Source: an uncultured Pelagibacteraceae bacterium (lineage in GTDB: Bacteria; Pseudomonadota; Alphaproteobacteria; Pelagibacterales; Pelagibacteraceae). From it: a stretch of 64,000 bases of DNA. The position numbers were made by a program, and so were the translations under genes. Below, piece by piece: positions 9,624 through 18,140 of the stretch. The stretch is taken from the NCBI GenBank assembly GCA_902533445.1, contig CACALX010000005.1:40939-104938 (forward strand), written 5' to 3'. The notes below the pieces were generated by a model that saw only the letters and a list, made by a program, of their open reading frames with translations, did no database searches and was not told where the DNA came from. Positions within the stretch are counted from its first letter, which is position 1, and each line of letters starts with the position of its first letter.

Positions 9624-10340
9624 GTGAAAAAATTGATAAATCAAAACGACAAATTAAACGAAGAATTAATAAATACAATAGAAGCCAATTTTGTATTTGA
9701 TAAAAAACCTATTAATAGGTTTTCTGAGGTCAAAAAAGAAAGTGAAATCAGTCAAAGAAATAAACAAGATTTATTAGAAAATCTAAAGAAACAATTAAAT
9801 TCAATTGAAAATTGTAAACTAAGAAATAATTCTAAAAATATTGTTCTTGGAGAAGGAAATATTGATAGTCCTATAATGTTAATCGGAGAGGCTCCGGGTG
9901 AAATTGAAGACAAAGTTGGAAACCCTTTTAAAGGAGAAAGTGGAGAGCTTTTAGACAAAATGTTAATAGCAATAAATATTAAGAGACAAAATATTTATAC
10001 AAGTTACGCAATAAATTTTAGACCACCAGAGGATAGAAAACCAACCTCACAAGAAATTAAACGTTACTCAAACTTTTTAAAAGAACATATATCCATTATT
10101 GATCCCAAAATTATAATTTTAATGGGAAGCACTGCTATGGAAGCTGTTACTGGGATTAATGAAAAAATATCTTCAGAAAGAGGTAAATGGAAGGAAATAA
10201 TTTTAAATAATAATACTTATCCTTTAATGATAACTTTTAACCCTTCTTACTTAATTAGATATCCAGATAACAAAAAATATTCATGGGAAGATTTAAAAAA
10301 GATAAGTGAAAAAGTTAAAGAGTTAAAATTAACAATTTAA
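9624..10340 (+). CDS. Uracil-DNA glycosylase superfamily protein (family 4-like), altered motifs
   Basis: About 238 residues. GEAPGEIEDKVGNPFKG near residue 90 is motif I of family 4 uracil-DNA glycosylases, which remove uracil from DNA. Only one cysteine (C63) is present, so the four-Cys iron-sulfur site of classical family 4 enzymes cannot form. The second motif reads TFNPSYLIR, with Asn at residue 206 where the family normally has His. The first codon is GTG at 9624 directly abutting AAGG; a TTG at 9633 would sit at a better distance from that site, giving a protein three residues shorter. The stop overlaps rnhB as TAATG. Confidence 0.82.
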   Translation: MKKLINQNDKLNEELINTIEANFVFDKKPINRFSEVKKESEISQRNKQDLLENLKKQLNSIENCKLRNNSKNIVLGEGNIDSPIMLIGEAPGEIEDKVGNPFKGESGELLDKMLIAINIKRQNIYTSYAINFRPPEDRKPTSQEIKRYSNFLKEHISIIDPKIIILMGSTAMEAVTGINEKISSERGKWKEIILNNNTYPLMITFNPSYLIRYPDNKKYSWEDLKKISEKVKELKLTI

Positions 10341-10900
10341 TGAAATTAATAGCTGGTGTTGATGAGGTCGGCAGAGGTAGTTTAATAGGTCCTGTTTATG
10401 CTGCTGCTGTTATTCTAAAGAAATCTGTGGATCCAAAAATTTTAAAAGACTCAAAAGTGTTGAGTAAAAAAAAAAGAGAATACCTTTTTAATTATATAAA
10501 AAATAATTCAATTTGGTCAGTAGGCAAAGCTTCCGTTAGCGAGATTGAAAAACTCAATATACTAAATGCAAGTTTACTGGCTATGAAAAGAGCTATATTA
10601 AAATTAACAAAAAAACCAACTCTTGTATTGATAGATGGAAACAAAATTCCAAAATTAAAAAATTATAAATTAAAATCAATCATAAAGGGTGATAAAAAAA
10701 TTCCCTCAATTTCAGCAGCCTCTATTATAGCAAAGGTATCAAGAGATAGATTTGTTGCTACTCTGTCAAAAAAAAACAAAGGTTATTATTGGGATAAAAA
10801 TTTTGGTTATGGTACCAAACAACACTTACAGGCATTAAAAAAACTAGGCATAACTAAACATCATAGAAAAACTTTCTCTCCTATATATAGATTAACTTAA
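10340..10900 (+). CDS. rnhB: Ribonuclease HII
   Basis: A 186-residue endonuclease that nicks RNA in RNA-DNA hybrids and removes misincorporated ribonucleotides. GVDEVGRGSLIGPV at the N-terminus carries the Asp-Glu catalytic pair with the GRG motif, and DGNKIP near residue 95 supplies the third acidic residue. ASIIAKVSRD near residue 125 is the next conserved block, and FGYGTKQHLQAL is the C-terminal signature. Shorter than E. coli RNase HII (198) but complete. Co-transcribed with the glycosylase through a one-base overlap. Confidence 0.96.
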   Translation: MKLIAGVDEVGRGSLIGPVYAAAVILKKSVDPKILKDSKVLSKKKREYLFNYIKNNSIWSVGKASVSEIEKLNILNASLLAMKRAILKLTKKPTLVLIDGNKIPKLKNYKLKSIIKGDKKIPSISAASIIAKVSRDRFVATLSKKNKGYYWDKNFGYGTKQHLQALKKLGITKHHRKTFSPIYRLT

Positions 10901-10939
10901 TACTACATCTAGTTATCATTAAAATTCGATACACAAATC

Positions 10940-10988
10940 GAATCCAATTTTTTCAATCACAGGTTGACCGAAGAATCCATTTGGAGTC
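10940..10988 (+). promoter_or_regulatory. Cluster of three GANTC methylation sites upstream of ccrM
   Basis: GAATC occurs at 10940-10944 and 10973-10977, and GAGTC at 10984-10988, all within 49 bases and 17-65 bases before the ccrM ATG. GANTC is the recognition sequence of CcrM. In Caulobacter, methylation of GANTC sites in the ccrM promoter is known to repress the gene. The sites here are seen directly; autoregulation is inferred. No clear -35/-10 pair could be assigned in the 104-base gap. Confidence 0.55.
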
Positions 10989-11004
10989 TAATTAAATTTT
11001 ACAA

Positions 11005-12075
11005 ATGAAATCTGATTTTAAAAATAAAATAATTAACGGAGACAGTCTCAAAGAATTAAAAAAAATTCCACGTGAAACTTTTGATTTAATTTTTGCTGAC
11101 CCTCCATATAATTTACAATTAAAAGGTGAATTGACTAGACCAGATAGATCAAAAGTCAGCGCTGTAAACGACAAGTGGGATCAATTTGAAAATTTTAAAA
11201 AATATGATGAGTTCACGTATGAATGGCTTAATGAATGTAGAAGGATTTTGAAAAAAGATGGAGCTATTTGGGTTATAGGTAGTTACCATAATATTTTTAG
11301 AGTAGGAACTGCAATACAAAATCTAGGTTTCTGGATACTAAATGATGTCATCTGGAATAAAAATAATCCAATGCCTAACTTTAGAGGCACAAGGTTTACA
11401 AATGCTCATGAGACTTTAATTTGGGCTTCTAAGAGTGAAAAATCAAAATACACATTTAATTATCAGTCTTTAAAATGTTTAAATGATGATCTTCAGATGA
11501 GATCTAATTGGAATCTTCCTATTTGTACTGGTTCTGAAAGACTTAAAAAAAATGGAAAAAAAATTCACTCTACTCAAAAACCAGAATCTCTTTTACACAG
11601 AATTTTACTAGCTACATCAATTAAAGATGACCTAATTCTTGATCCTTTTTTAGGTTCTGGAACTTCTGCTGCAGTTGCAAAAAAACTAGGGAGAAATTAT
11701 TTTGGTATAGAAAAAGATAAGAATTATTTTAAAGCTGCTGAGGAACGTCTAAAGGCCACTAAACCAATTGAAGATGATTTGTTAGATACACTTAAAAATA
11801 ATAGATCAAAACCAAGAATTCCATTTGGATCGTTGGTAGAGCTTGGAATAATTAAGCCTGGGACAAATATTTTTGATAATAAGAAAAAAATAACAGCAAG
11901 AATAATGGCTGATGGCAGTATCAAGCACAACAAAGCAGAAGGTTCTATTCATAAAGTTGCAGCTACTATTTTAGGAGCTGAAAGCTGCAATGGTTGGACA
12001 TTTTGGCATTGTGATATTAATGGCCGAACCTACCCAATCGATTACTTGAGACAAAGATTAATTTCTAAAAATTAA
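11005..12075 (+). CDS. ccrM: Adenine-specific DNA methyltransferase CcrM (GANTC)
   Basis: A 356-residue beta-class N6-adenine methyltransferase that re-methylates GANTC late in the cell cycle. The catalytic motif DPPYNLQL is near residue 32 and the AdoMet site LDPFLGSGTSAAVAKKLGR is near residue 212. The last roughly 85 residues form the C-terminal DNA-binding extension specific to CcrM (GSLVELGIIKPG, then ILGAESCNGWTFWHCDINGR). Length matches Caulobacter CcrM (358). No restriction gene is nearby, which fits a solitary, regulatory enzyme. The stop shares TTAA with the converging monooxygenase gene. Confidence 0.97.
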   Translation: MKSDFKNKIINGDSLKELKKIPRETFDLIFADPPYNLQLKGELTRPDRSKVSAVNDKWDQFENFKKYDEFTYEWLNECRRILKKDGAIWVIGSYHNIFRVGTAIQNLGFWILNDVIWNKNNPMPNFRGTRFTNAHETLIWASKSEKSKYTFNYQSLKCLNDDLQMRSNWNLPICTGSERLKKNGKKIHSTQKPESLLHRILLATSIKDDLILDPFLGSGTSAAVAKKLGRNYFGIEKDKNYFKAAEERLKATKPIEDDLLDTLKNNRSKPRIPFGSLVELGIIKPGTNIFDNKKKITARIMADGSIKHNKAEGSIHKVAATILGAESCNGWTFWHCDINGRTYPIDYLRQRLISKN

Positions 12076-13217
12076 TTTTTATAAATTTTACCTAAATAAC
12101 TTTGCAAAAATTTTTTATTCTTAGTCAAAAGTTTTAAAAAAATATTTCTAAAAAAGATCATAATCGGATTTGATAAATGAAAAGCAAATTGATTAAAATT
12201 AGATCTTCTATTAATCATTTTTACTCTCTCTAATCTAGAATTATAAAAATCATTTTTTTGGTTAATTATAATTTCATGTAATTGATCGGCTCCTTCTATT
12301 GATTGTGAGGCTCCTTGAGCAAAAGAAGGAGAGAATGCAAAAAAAGCATCTCCAACTAAAAAAATATTTTTGGGAGTAATAAATGGATTTTTACTCACAA
12401 ATACTGGAAACAATTTAATATCTTCAAGACTCTGAAATACTTTTGATGAAATTTTTTCGGATAATATTTGTTTAATGCTCTCAATAAATATACTTTCATT
12501 ACAAAGATTGTAGTTTTTTTGCTGATCAGGATTTAACTTATTCTTTAATATCCCAATAAAATTAAAATTTTTATCATTATTAAGTGGATATAATACATAA
12601 TGAAAATCTGATCCTAAAAATAAAGAAATATTCTCCTCGTTTATATTATCAAGACTTTCTTTAGATACACTGGCTCTAACAGCGATAGTGTTATTATAAA
12701 TTGGTTCTGAATTATTATTTGAAATTAATGACTTTCCTTTTGAAAATACGCCATCTGAAATAATTAAATGATCACAAGTTATTTTATCTTTATCAAAAGT
12801 TAAATTTATTGAATCATTACTGTATTCTATCTTATCTAAACTGCAGTTAAACTGGATTGAATTGTTATCTAATCCATTTATTAAAAACTCAAGTAATTTT
12901 GATCTTTTCAAAGTTGTGTACTTACAATCATCAGAATTAAATTCTGAAATATCTAAATCACAAATTTTCTTTGAATTTTTAATTTCATAAAAATCAATTT
13001 TTTTTGGATTAAATTTCTCTTTGTCCGACAAGGAAGAGAAGCCTAATTTGTTTAATAACTTTACGCTATTAACAGATAATTGAATACCATAACCTTCCTC
13101 AATTTCTAGTGAAGTTTTTTTTTCATAAATTGTGACCTGATAATCTTTATTACTTTTAAATAAGTTAGCTATAAAGAGACCCGAAATACCTGCGCCAATA
13201 ATTGCTATTTTTTTCAT
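12072..13217 (-). CDS. FAD-dependent monooxygenase (UbiH/PHBH family)
   Basis: A 381-residue flavoprotein. The N-terminal dinucleotide-binding site is IAIIGAGISGLFIANLF and the second FAD motif is FLVGDAFFAFSPSFAQGASQ near residue 275, both typical of aromatic-ring and quinone hydroxylases of the p-hydroxybenzoate hydroxylase fold. The substrate cannot be told from sequence; candidates are a ubiquinone-ring hydroxylase or another aromatic monooxygenase. It overlaps mutY by ATGA, so the pair is co-transcribed, but mutY gives no functional hint. Confidence 0.82.
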   Translation of the reverse strand: MKKIAIIGAGISGLFIANLFKSNKDYQVTIYEKKTSLEIEEGYGIQLSVNSVKLLNKLGFSSLSDKEKFNPKKIDFYEIKNSKKICDLDISEFNSDDCKYTTLKRSKLLEFLINGLDNNSIQFNCSLDKIEYSNDSINLTFDKDKITCDHLIISDGVFSKGKSLISNNNSEPIYNNTIAVRASVSKESLDNINEENISLFLGSDFHYVLYPLNNDKNFNFIGILKNKLNPDQQKNYNLCNESIFIESIKQILSEKISSKVFQSLEDIKLFPVFVSKNPFITPKNIFLVGDAFFAFSPSFAQGASQSIEGADQLHEIIINQKNDFYNSRLERVKMINRRSNFNQFAFHLSNPIMIFFRNIFLKLLTKNKKFLQSYLGKIYKN

Positions 13218-14200
13218 TTTTGACTTTCTAAAAATTTTATTATCTTTTTGGTAAATGTTGGAAGTACATAATTTTCAAGCTTTGCAGGATTTATCCAATT
13301 AATATTTTTGTCAAAGTTATGCTTTTTTTTATATTCAATTTTAATATTCATATTCATATTAGATATTTTAAAATTTAAATCTTTATCAAACTTTTTAGGA
13401 TTATTTAATTGATTCATTGGAAAAATATTTAAATTTTTCAAAAAATTAAATTTATTATTTTTGATTAATAAATATTGATTATTTTTTGTATAAACATTCA
13501 ATATATAATATGTTTCCTTGTTAATTTTCTTGAATTTCACTAAATCAAAATTTTTATTTTTAAATGCTTTGCAATTATTAGATAATGGACATTTATTACA
13601 AGTAGGGTTTGTAGGTTTACAAATTAATGCACCCAGTTCCATTAAAGCTTGCGCATAATCGCTTGATCTTTTTGTTGATGTGCCAAAAATTTTTTTTTGA
13701 TCTTGTAAGAATTGTTTTTTAATTTGACTTTGTTTTTTTAAATACAGATATCTTTTTAATATTCTTTCAATATTCCCATCCAAAGGAACGATTGGTTTGT
13801 TAAATGCAATTGCTGAAATTGCACTTGCTGTATAATCACCAATACCTGGTAATGATTTTAATTCATAAAAATCTCTAGGTATTTTTTTATTGAATTTTTT
13901 AACAATTATTTGAGCAGTTTTTTTTAAATTTTTAACTCTTGAATAATATCCAAGACCTTCCCAAAGTTTGATTAATTTTCTGTCATTATATTTTGATAAT
14001 TTTTCAATATCAGGAATATTTTTAATAAATCTATTAAAATAAGGTATCACAGTAGCAACCTGAGTTTGTTGCAACATGAACTCGCTAACCAATGTAAAAT
14101 ATTGTTTCTTTTCTTGTGAAACCTTATTTCTCCAAGGTAAAGATCTCTTATTTATATCGTACCAATTGAGAATTTTATTTGTTATTATTAGATCTTTCAT
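13214..14200 (-). CDS. mutY: A/G-specific adenine DNA glycosylase
   Basis: A 328-residue enzyme that removes adenine mispaired with 8-oxoguanine. The N-terminal block SEFMLQQTQVATVIPYF holds the catalytic Glu, and the helix-hairpin-helix LPGIGDYTASAISAIAF leads to PLDGNIERIL with the catalytic Asp. The iron-sulfur cluster pattern Cx6Cx2Cx5C is intact (CKPTNPTCNKCPLSNNC). A weakly conserved NUDIX-like C-terminal domain follows. The open frame extends 15 codons further upstream, but the MKDLIITNKIL start fits the family N-terminus better and places its ATG back to back with that of dciA. Confidence 0.95.
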   Translation of the reverse strand: MKDLIITNKILNWYDINKRSLPWRNKVSQEKKQYFTLVSEFMLQQTQVATVIPYFNRFIKNIPDIEKLSKYNDRKLIKLWEGLGYYSRVKNLKKTAQIIVKKFNKKIPRDFYELKSLPGIGDYTASAISAIAFNKPIVPLDGNIERILKRYLYLKKQSQIKKQFLQDQKKIFGTSTKRSSDYAQALMELGALICKPTNPTCNKCPLSNNCKAFKNKNFDLVKFKKINKETYYILNVYTKNNQYLLIKNNKFNFLKNLNIFPMNQLNNPKKFDKDLNFKISNMNMNIKIEYKKKHNFDKNINWINPAKLENYVLPTFTKKIIKFLESQK

Positions 14201-14689
14201 ATGCAATTTAAAAATAATACTAAGCAGAGAAATACTAGCATTCAAGGGTTAAGATCTTTCAAAGACACTTTGCCAAAAAATCTAAAAAAAATTATTAATA
14301 AAAAAGGTCATATATATTCTGAAACACTCGGTAATTGGAAATATTTAGTCGGTAATGAATTGTTTAAAGTCTGTTTCCCAAAAACATTCAAAAACTCAAA
14401 TCGATTTGGTGTGAGTACTTTAATTGTAATGGTTAAAAGAGGCCATGAAGTAGATGTAGAATATTCAAAAAAAAATATTTTAGATAAAATAAATAATTTT
14501 TTTGGCTACGATGTTGTAGAAAAGCTTAAATTTATTAGCTTTGATGACGAACAAAAAACTAAAAGTTTAAATGAAATTAAATCTAATAATGTGGCAATTA
14601 GTAAATATCGAGATAAAATCAAAGATGTTAAAAACGAAAAGATTAAAAAATCATTAACAGAATTAACAAAAGTTTATAAAGAAAAATGA
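14201..14689 (+). CDS. dciA: DUF721 protein, DciA-like replicative helicase loader
   Basis: A 162-residue protein of the DUF721/DciA family, which in many bacteria helps load the DnaB helicase. The core is GHIYSETLGNWKYLVGNELFKVCFPKTF followed by a beta-rich segment and KINNFFGYDVVEKLKFIS, matching the W..iVG..l and iN.ffG pattern of the family. The C-terminal tail is lysine-rich. Position between mutY and a dsbA-smc pair is the usual alphaproteobacterial context. Its ATG directly abuts the mutY ATG (CATATG), so both 5' leaders must lie in the neighbour's coding sequence or be absent. Confidence 0.78.
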   Translation: MQFKNNTKQRNTSIQGLRSFKDTLPKNLKKIINKKGHIYSETLGNWKYLVGNELFKVCFPKTFKNSNRFGVSTLIVMVKRGHEVDVEYSKKNILDKINNFFGYDVVEKLKFISFDDEQKTKSLNEIKSNNVAISKYRDKIKDVKNEKIKKSLTELTKVYKEK

Positions 14690-15264
14690 GAAAAATTATA
14701 TTAATTGCCGTAATTGTTTTGGGAAGCTTTTCAAATTTAAATGCTGAAGAAGTAAAAAGAATTATTGTTGGCAATAAAGACGCAAATATAACTATAATTG
14801 CGTATGAGTCACTAACTTGTAGCTATTGTGCTAATTTTCATAAAAACGTTTATCCAGAACTTAAAAAAGAATATCTGGACACAGGTCTTGCTAAAATAGA
14901 ATTTAGACATTTTCCTTTAGATATTGCCGCCTTCAACGCTTCAAAAGTTGCTCAATGTAAAAATGATGGTAATGCTGATATTATGGAAAGTTTATATGCT
15001 AACCAACAAAAATGGGTAAAGGGAAGCTCTATTGAAGAAGCAAATAAAAATCTCCAAATATTTTTAAAAAATGAGGGTTTCTCTATCGATTTTGAATCTT
15101 GTGTGAATAACAAAAATATTGAGGATTTTGTGTTAAATGACCGAATAGAGGGTGCAAAAAATTTCAAAGTAAACGCAACCCCTACGATAATAATCAATAA
15201 CAAAAAATTTGAAAAAAAACTTAATTATAAAAATTTAAAAAAAGCACTAGAAAAAATGATATAA
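14686..15264 (+). CDS. DsbA-family periplasmic thiol-disulfide oxidoreductase
   Basis: A 192-residue thioredoxin-fold protein. A signal peptide (RKIILIAVIVLGSFSNLNA) is followed by the active-site CSYC near residue 44 in TCSYCANFHKNVYPELK, the inserted helical domain, and the cis-Pro motif NATPTIIINNKKF near residue 165. This is the DsbA/DsbG-like group that alphaproteobacteria carry upstream of smc. It probably introduces or isomerises disulfides in exported proteins. Start overlaps dciA by ATGA. Confidence 0.9.
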   Translation: MRKIILIAVIVLGSFSNLNAEEVKRIIVGNKDANITIIAYESLTCSYCANFHKNVYPELKKEYLDTGLAKIEFRHFPLDIAAFNASKVAQCKNDGNADIMESLYANQQKWVKGSSIEEANKNLQIFLKNEGFSIDFESCVNNKNIEDFVLNDRIEGAKNFKVNATPTIIINNKKFEKKLNYKNLKKALEKMI

Positions 15265-15272
15265 GTTAGTGC

Positions 15273-17846
15273 ATGGAGTTTAAAAAAATCCAATTAAATG
15301 GATTTAAATCATTTGCTGAAAAAACCAATTTCTTAATAGAAGAAGGTCTTACTGGAATAGTTGGTCCTAACGGCTGTGGAAAATCAAACATAGTAGAATC
15401 TTTAAGATGGGTAATGGGAGAGACCTCTGCAAAAAGTATGAGAGGTTCAGGAATGGAAGATGTAATTTTTTCAGGTACATCTAATAAAGCATCAAAAAAT
15501 ATTGCTGAAGTTTCCATAGAAGTAGAGAACAAAGAAAAAGAAGGTCCCATTCAGTATCGCGAATTAGAAAACATCCATGTTAGACGGAAAATTGAAAAAG
15601 ATAAGGGTTCTAAATTTTATATTAATGACAAAGAGGTAAGGGCAAGAGATGCTCAAATGTTTTTTGCAGATCTTTCAACGGGCGCACATTCTCCTTCTAT
15701 GATTAGTCAAGGAAGAATTGGAGCTTTGGTTACAGCAAAACCTACTGACAGAAGAGCAATACTTGAGGAGGCTGCTGGAATTTCTGGTTTACATGTAAGA
15801 AGACATGAAGCTGAACTTAGACTTGGCGCGGCTGAAAATAATTTAAAAAGAGCTGATGAATTACGAAGGCAACAAGAAAAACAATTAGCAAATCTTCAAA
15901 AGCAAGCGGAAGAAGCTACAAAATACAAATTAATTTCAGAGGAAATAAAAAAAATAGAGGCTGGTCTATATTATCTAAGATTATTGGATATCGATAAAGA
16001 AATAAGAATAGAAAATGAAATTAATACAGAGGCAGGAGGTGAAGTTGAAAGTTTCAACAAACAAATATCTGAACTTGAAAACTTAATAAAAACTTCGACT
16101 GATAAAGTTGCTCCACTTAGAGAAAAAAATATTGAGAATTTATCAAGAATACAAAGACTTAATTTGGAACTACAGAACCTAGATGAAGAAAATACTAGAA
16201 TTCAAGATGAAATTGAAACTATTAAGAAATCAATAAAAACTTTAGACGAAGACATATCAAGAGAAAATGGAATTATTATTGATGCTAACTCTAATGAAAA
16301 AAGGTTAAAGGAAGAAAAGTCAGACTTAATTGAAGTAGATTCAAAATATTTTGAAACAGAAAAGTTATCAAACGAAGATTTAGAAAATGCAAAAAATGAA
16401 CTTGAAAGAGAGCAAAAAGAAATTGATGAAGTCGTTAATAATTTAGCTGACTATACAATTAAAATAAGCATTGGTCCTATAAAGAATGTAAAAAATTCAA
16501 TTACTAGAGCAAAAGAATTAATTGATAGTAATGAGATAAATCAAGCAGTTACATTACTTGATAGATGTAATATGGAATTAGACAATTTTATTAATGATTT
16601 AAAAAATGAAAAATCAAGAACAGAGTTATTAAGTGTAAATGAGAAATCTCAAAATATAAAAATACTTCAAGAAAAATATGCTGATGCATACAGTAAAAAT
16701 CAGTCAATAAAGAATGAGTCTGTAAAAAGAAATGAAAGAATAAAAACAATAGAAACTGAAATAGAAAGCTGGAAAAATCTTTTATCTAATTCAGAAAAAA
16801 TGGTAAATGAATTAACCGAGAGAAAAAATAAATTATCTAAACAATTAAATGATTTAGAAAATCAGCCAAGAGTACAAGCAGAAAGAAAAGGTCAAATTTC
16901 TGAAAATTTAAGAATTTCTGATGAAGAAAAAATAAAAAATGAAAAAATTATAGAAGAAACTGATAAAAAAATTGAAACGTTAAGAGCTCAACTAAATGAA
17001 ATACAAGAGCAATCAATTCAAATTAGAGAACGAAAAGCTAGCTCCAGTGCAACGATAGAGGGTTTGCAAAAAAGAAAAAATGATTTGCTTGATAGGGTTA
17101 ATACAGAATTAAATTTAACAGAAGATAATATTTTAGAAAATTCAAATTTATTTGGAGTTGAGGAACTTCCAAATCATGTTGATCAAGAAGATGCGCTAGA
17201 TAAAAAAAAACAACAAAGAGATCAATTGGGTTCTGTAAATTTAAAGGCGGATGAGGAAACTAGTATGTACGAAGAAGAAATAAAAAAAATGGAACAAGAT
17301 CGTAGTGACCTAGTTACCGCAATTGTTAAACTAAAAGACAGTATTGATGAGCTAAATCAAAAAGGAAGGGAAAGACTTGTTGAGGCATTTGAAAAAGTTA
17401 AAAGAAAATTTAATGAGGTTTATACAAAACTTTTTAATGGAGGAAATGCCAAGCTTGAATTAGTCGACTCTGACGATCCATTAGAAGCTGGTTTAGAAAT
17501 GTTTGTTAGTCCACCAGGGAAAAGGCTTCAATCTATAACTTTATTATCTGGTGGTGAACAAGCACTAACTGCCCTATCTTTAATATTTGCAGTATTTTTA
17601 ACCAACCCTTCTCCAATTTGTGTTTTAGATGAGGTGGATGCTCCTCTTGATGATGCTAACGTTACAAGATTTTGTAGTTTACTAGAGGATTTAACTAAAA
17701 TTACTAACACTAAATTTATAATTGTTACTCACCACGCCTTAACGATGTCTAAAATGAACAGGCTATATGGGGTAACTATGCCTCAAAAAGGGATAAGCCA
17801 ACTGGTAGCTGTAGACCTCCAAAAAGCAGAAAGTATGGTTGCTTAA
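15273..17846 (+). CDS. smc: Chromosome segregation ATPase SMC, short form with no recognisable hinge
   Basis: An 857-residue SMC-family ATPase; bacterial SMCs are usually about 1150-1190. The N-terminal head has Walker A GPNGCGKS at residues 31-38 and the FADLSTGAHSPSMISQGRI region. The C-terminal head has the signature LLSGGEQALTALSL near residue 757 and Walker B VLDEVDAPLDDANV near 783, all very well conserved. The whole middle (about 200-650) is charged coiled coil with only a short break near 387-435. I find no globular hinge with its glycine-rich pattern and no CxxC zinc hook. Neither scpA nor scpB is nearby. Confidence 0.93.
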   Translation: MEFKKIQLNGFKSFAEKTNFLIEEGLTGIVGPNGCGKSNIVESLRWVMGETSAKSMRGSGMEDVIFSGTSNKASKNIAEVSIEVENKEKEGPIQYRELENIHVRRKIEKDKGSKFYINDKEVRARDAQMFFADLSTGAHSPSMISQGRIGALVTAKPTDRRAILEEAAGISGLHVRRHEAELRLGAAENNLKRADELRRQQEKQLANLQKQAEEATKYKLISEEIKKIEAGLYYLRLLDIDKEIRIENEINTEAGGEVESFNKQISELENLIKTSTDKVAPLREKNIENLSRIQRLNLELQNLDEENTRIQDEIETIKKSIKTLDEDISRENGIIIDANSNEKRLKEEKSDLIEVDSKYFETEKLSNEDLENAKNELEREQKEIDEVVNNLADYTIKISIGPIKNVKNSITRAKELIDSNEINQAVTLLDRCNMELDNFINDLKNEKSRTELLSVNEKSQNIKILQEKYADAYSKNQSIKNESVKRNERIKTIETEIESWKNLLSNSEKMVNELTERKNKLSKQLNDLENQPRVQAERKGQISENLRISDEEKIKNEKIIEETDKKIETLRAQLNEIQEQSIQIRERKASSSATIEGLQKRKNDLLDRVNTELNLTEDNILENSNLFGVEELPNHVDQEDALDKKKQQRDQLGSVNLKADEETSMYEEEIKKMEQDRSDLVTAIVKLKDSIDELNQKGRERLVEAFEKVKRKFNEVYTKLFNGGNAKLELVDSDDPLEAGLEMFVSPPGKRLQSITLLSGGEQALTALSLIFAVFLTNPSPICVLDEVDAPLDDANVTRFCSLLEDLTKITNTKFIIVTHHALTMSKMNRLYGVTMPQKGISQLVAVDLQKAESMVA

Positions 17847-17855
17847 CCAGTATAA

Positions 17856-18131
17856 ATGGCAAAAGACCCTTTTAAAACTCGCTTAGAGATTGCAAAAAGC
17901 AAGATTTCTAAGAAAAATCTTTATAACAAGAAGGATAACCCCTCACCTATTGGAACTGCATTCAAATTGAGCACAGAACTTGTATCTGCAGTGGCCGTCG
18001 GGACAATTATTGGGTTTATTTTTGACAAGACCTTTGGTACTAAACCCTGGTTTATATTAATATTTTTTTTTGTTGGGGTGATCGCTGGAATAACGAACGT
18101 GATTAAATCTGCAAAAAAGATGCAAAAATAA
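17856..18131 (+). CDS. atpI: ATP synthase accessory protein AtpI
   Basis: A 91-residue protein with two membrane helices (around LSTELVSAVAVGTIIGFIF and PWFILIFFFVGVIAGITNV) and the DxxFGTKPW linker typical of the alphaproteobacterial AtpI/ATPase gene 1 family. It assists assembly of the c-ring or Mg2+ supply to F0 but is not a structural subunit. First gene of the F0 operon, nine bases before atpB. Only nine bases separate it from smc, so smc and the atp genes may share a transcript. Confidence 0.88.
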   Translation: MAKDPFKTRLEIAKSKISKKNLYNKKDNPSPIGTAFKLSTELVSAVAVGTIIGFIFDKTFGTKPWFILIFFFVGVIAGITNVIKSAKKMQK

Positions 18132-18140
18132 GTTAGTACT

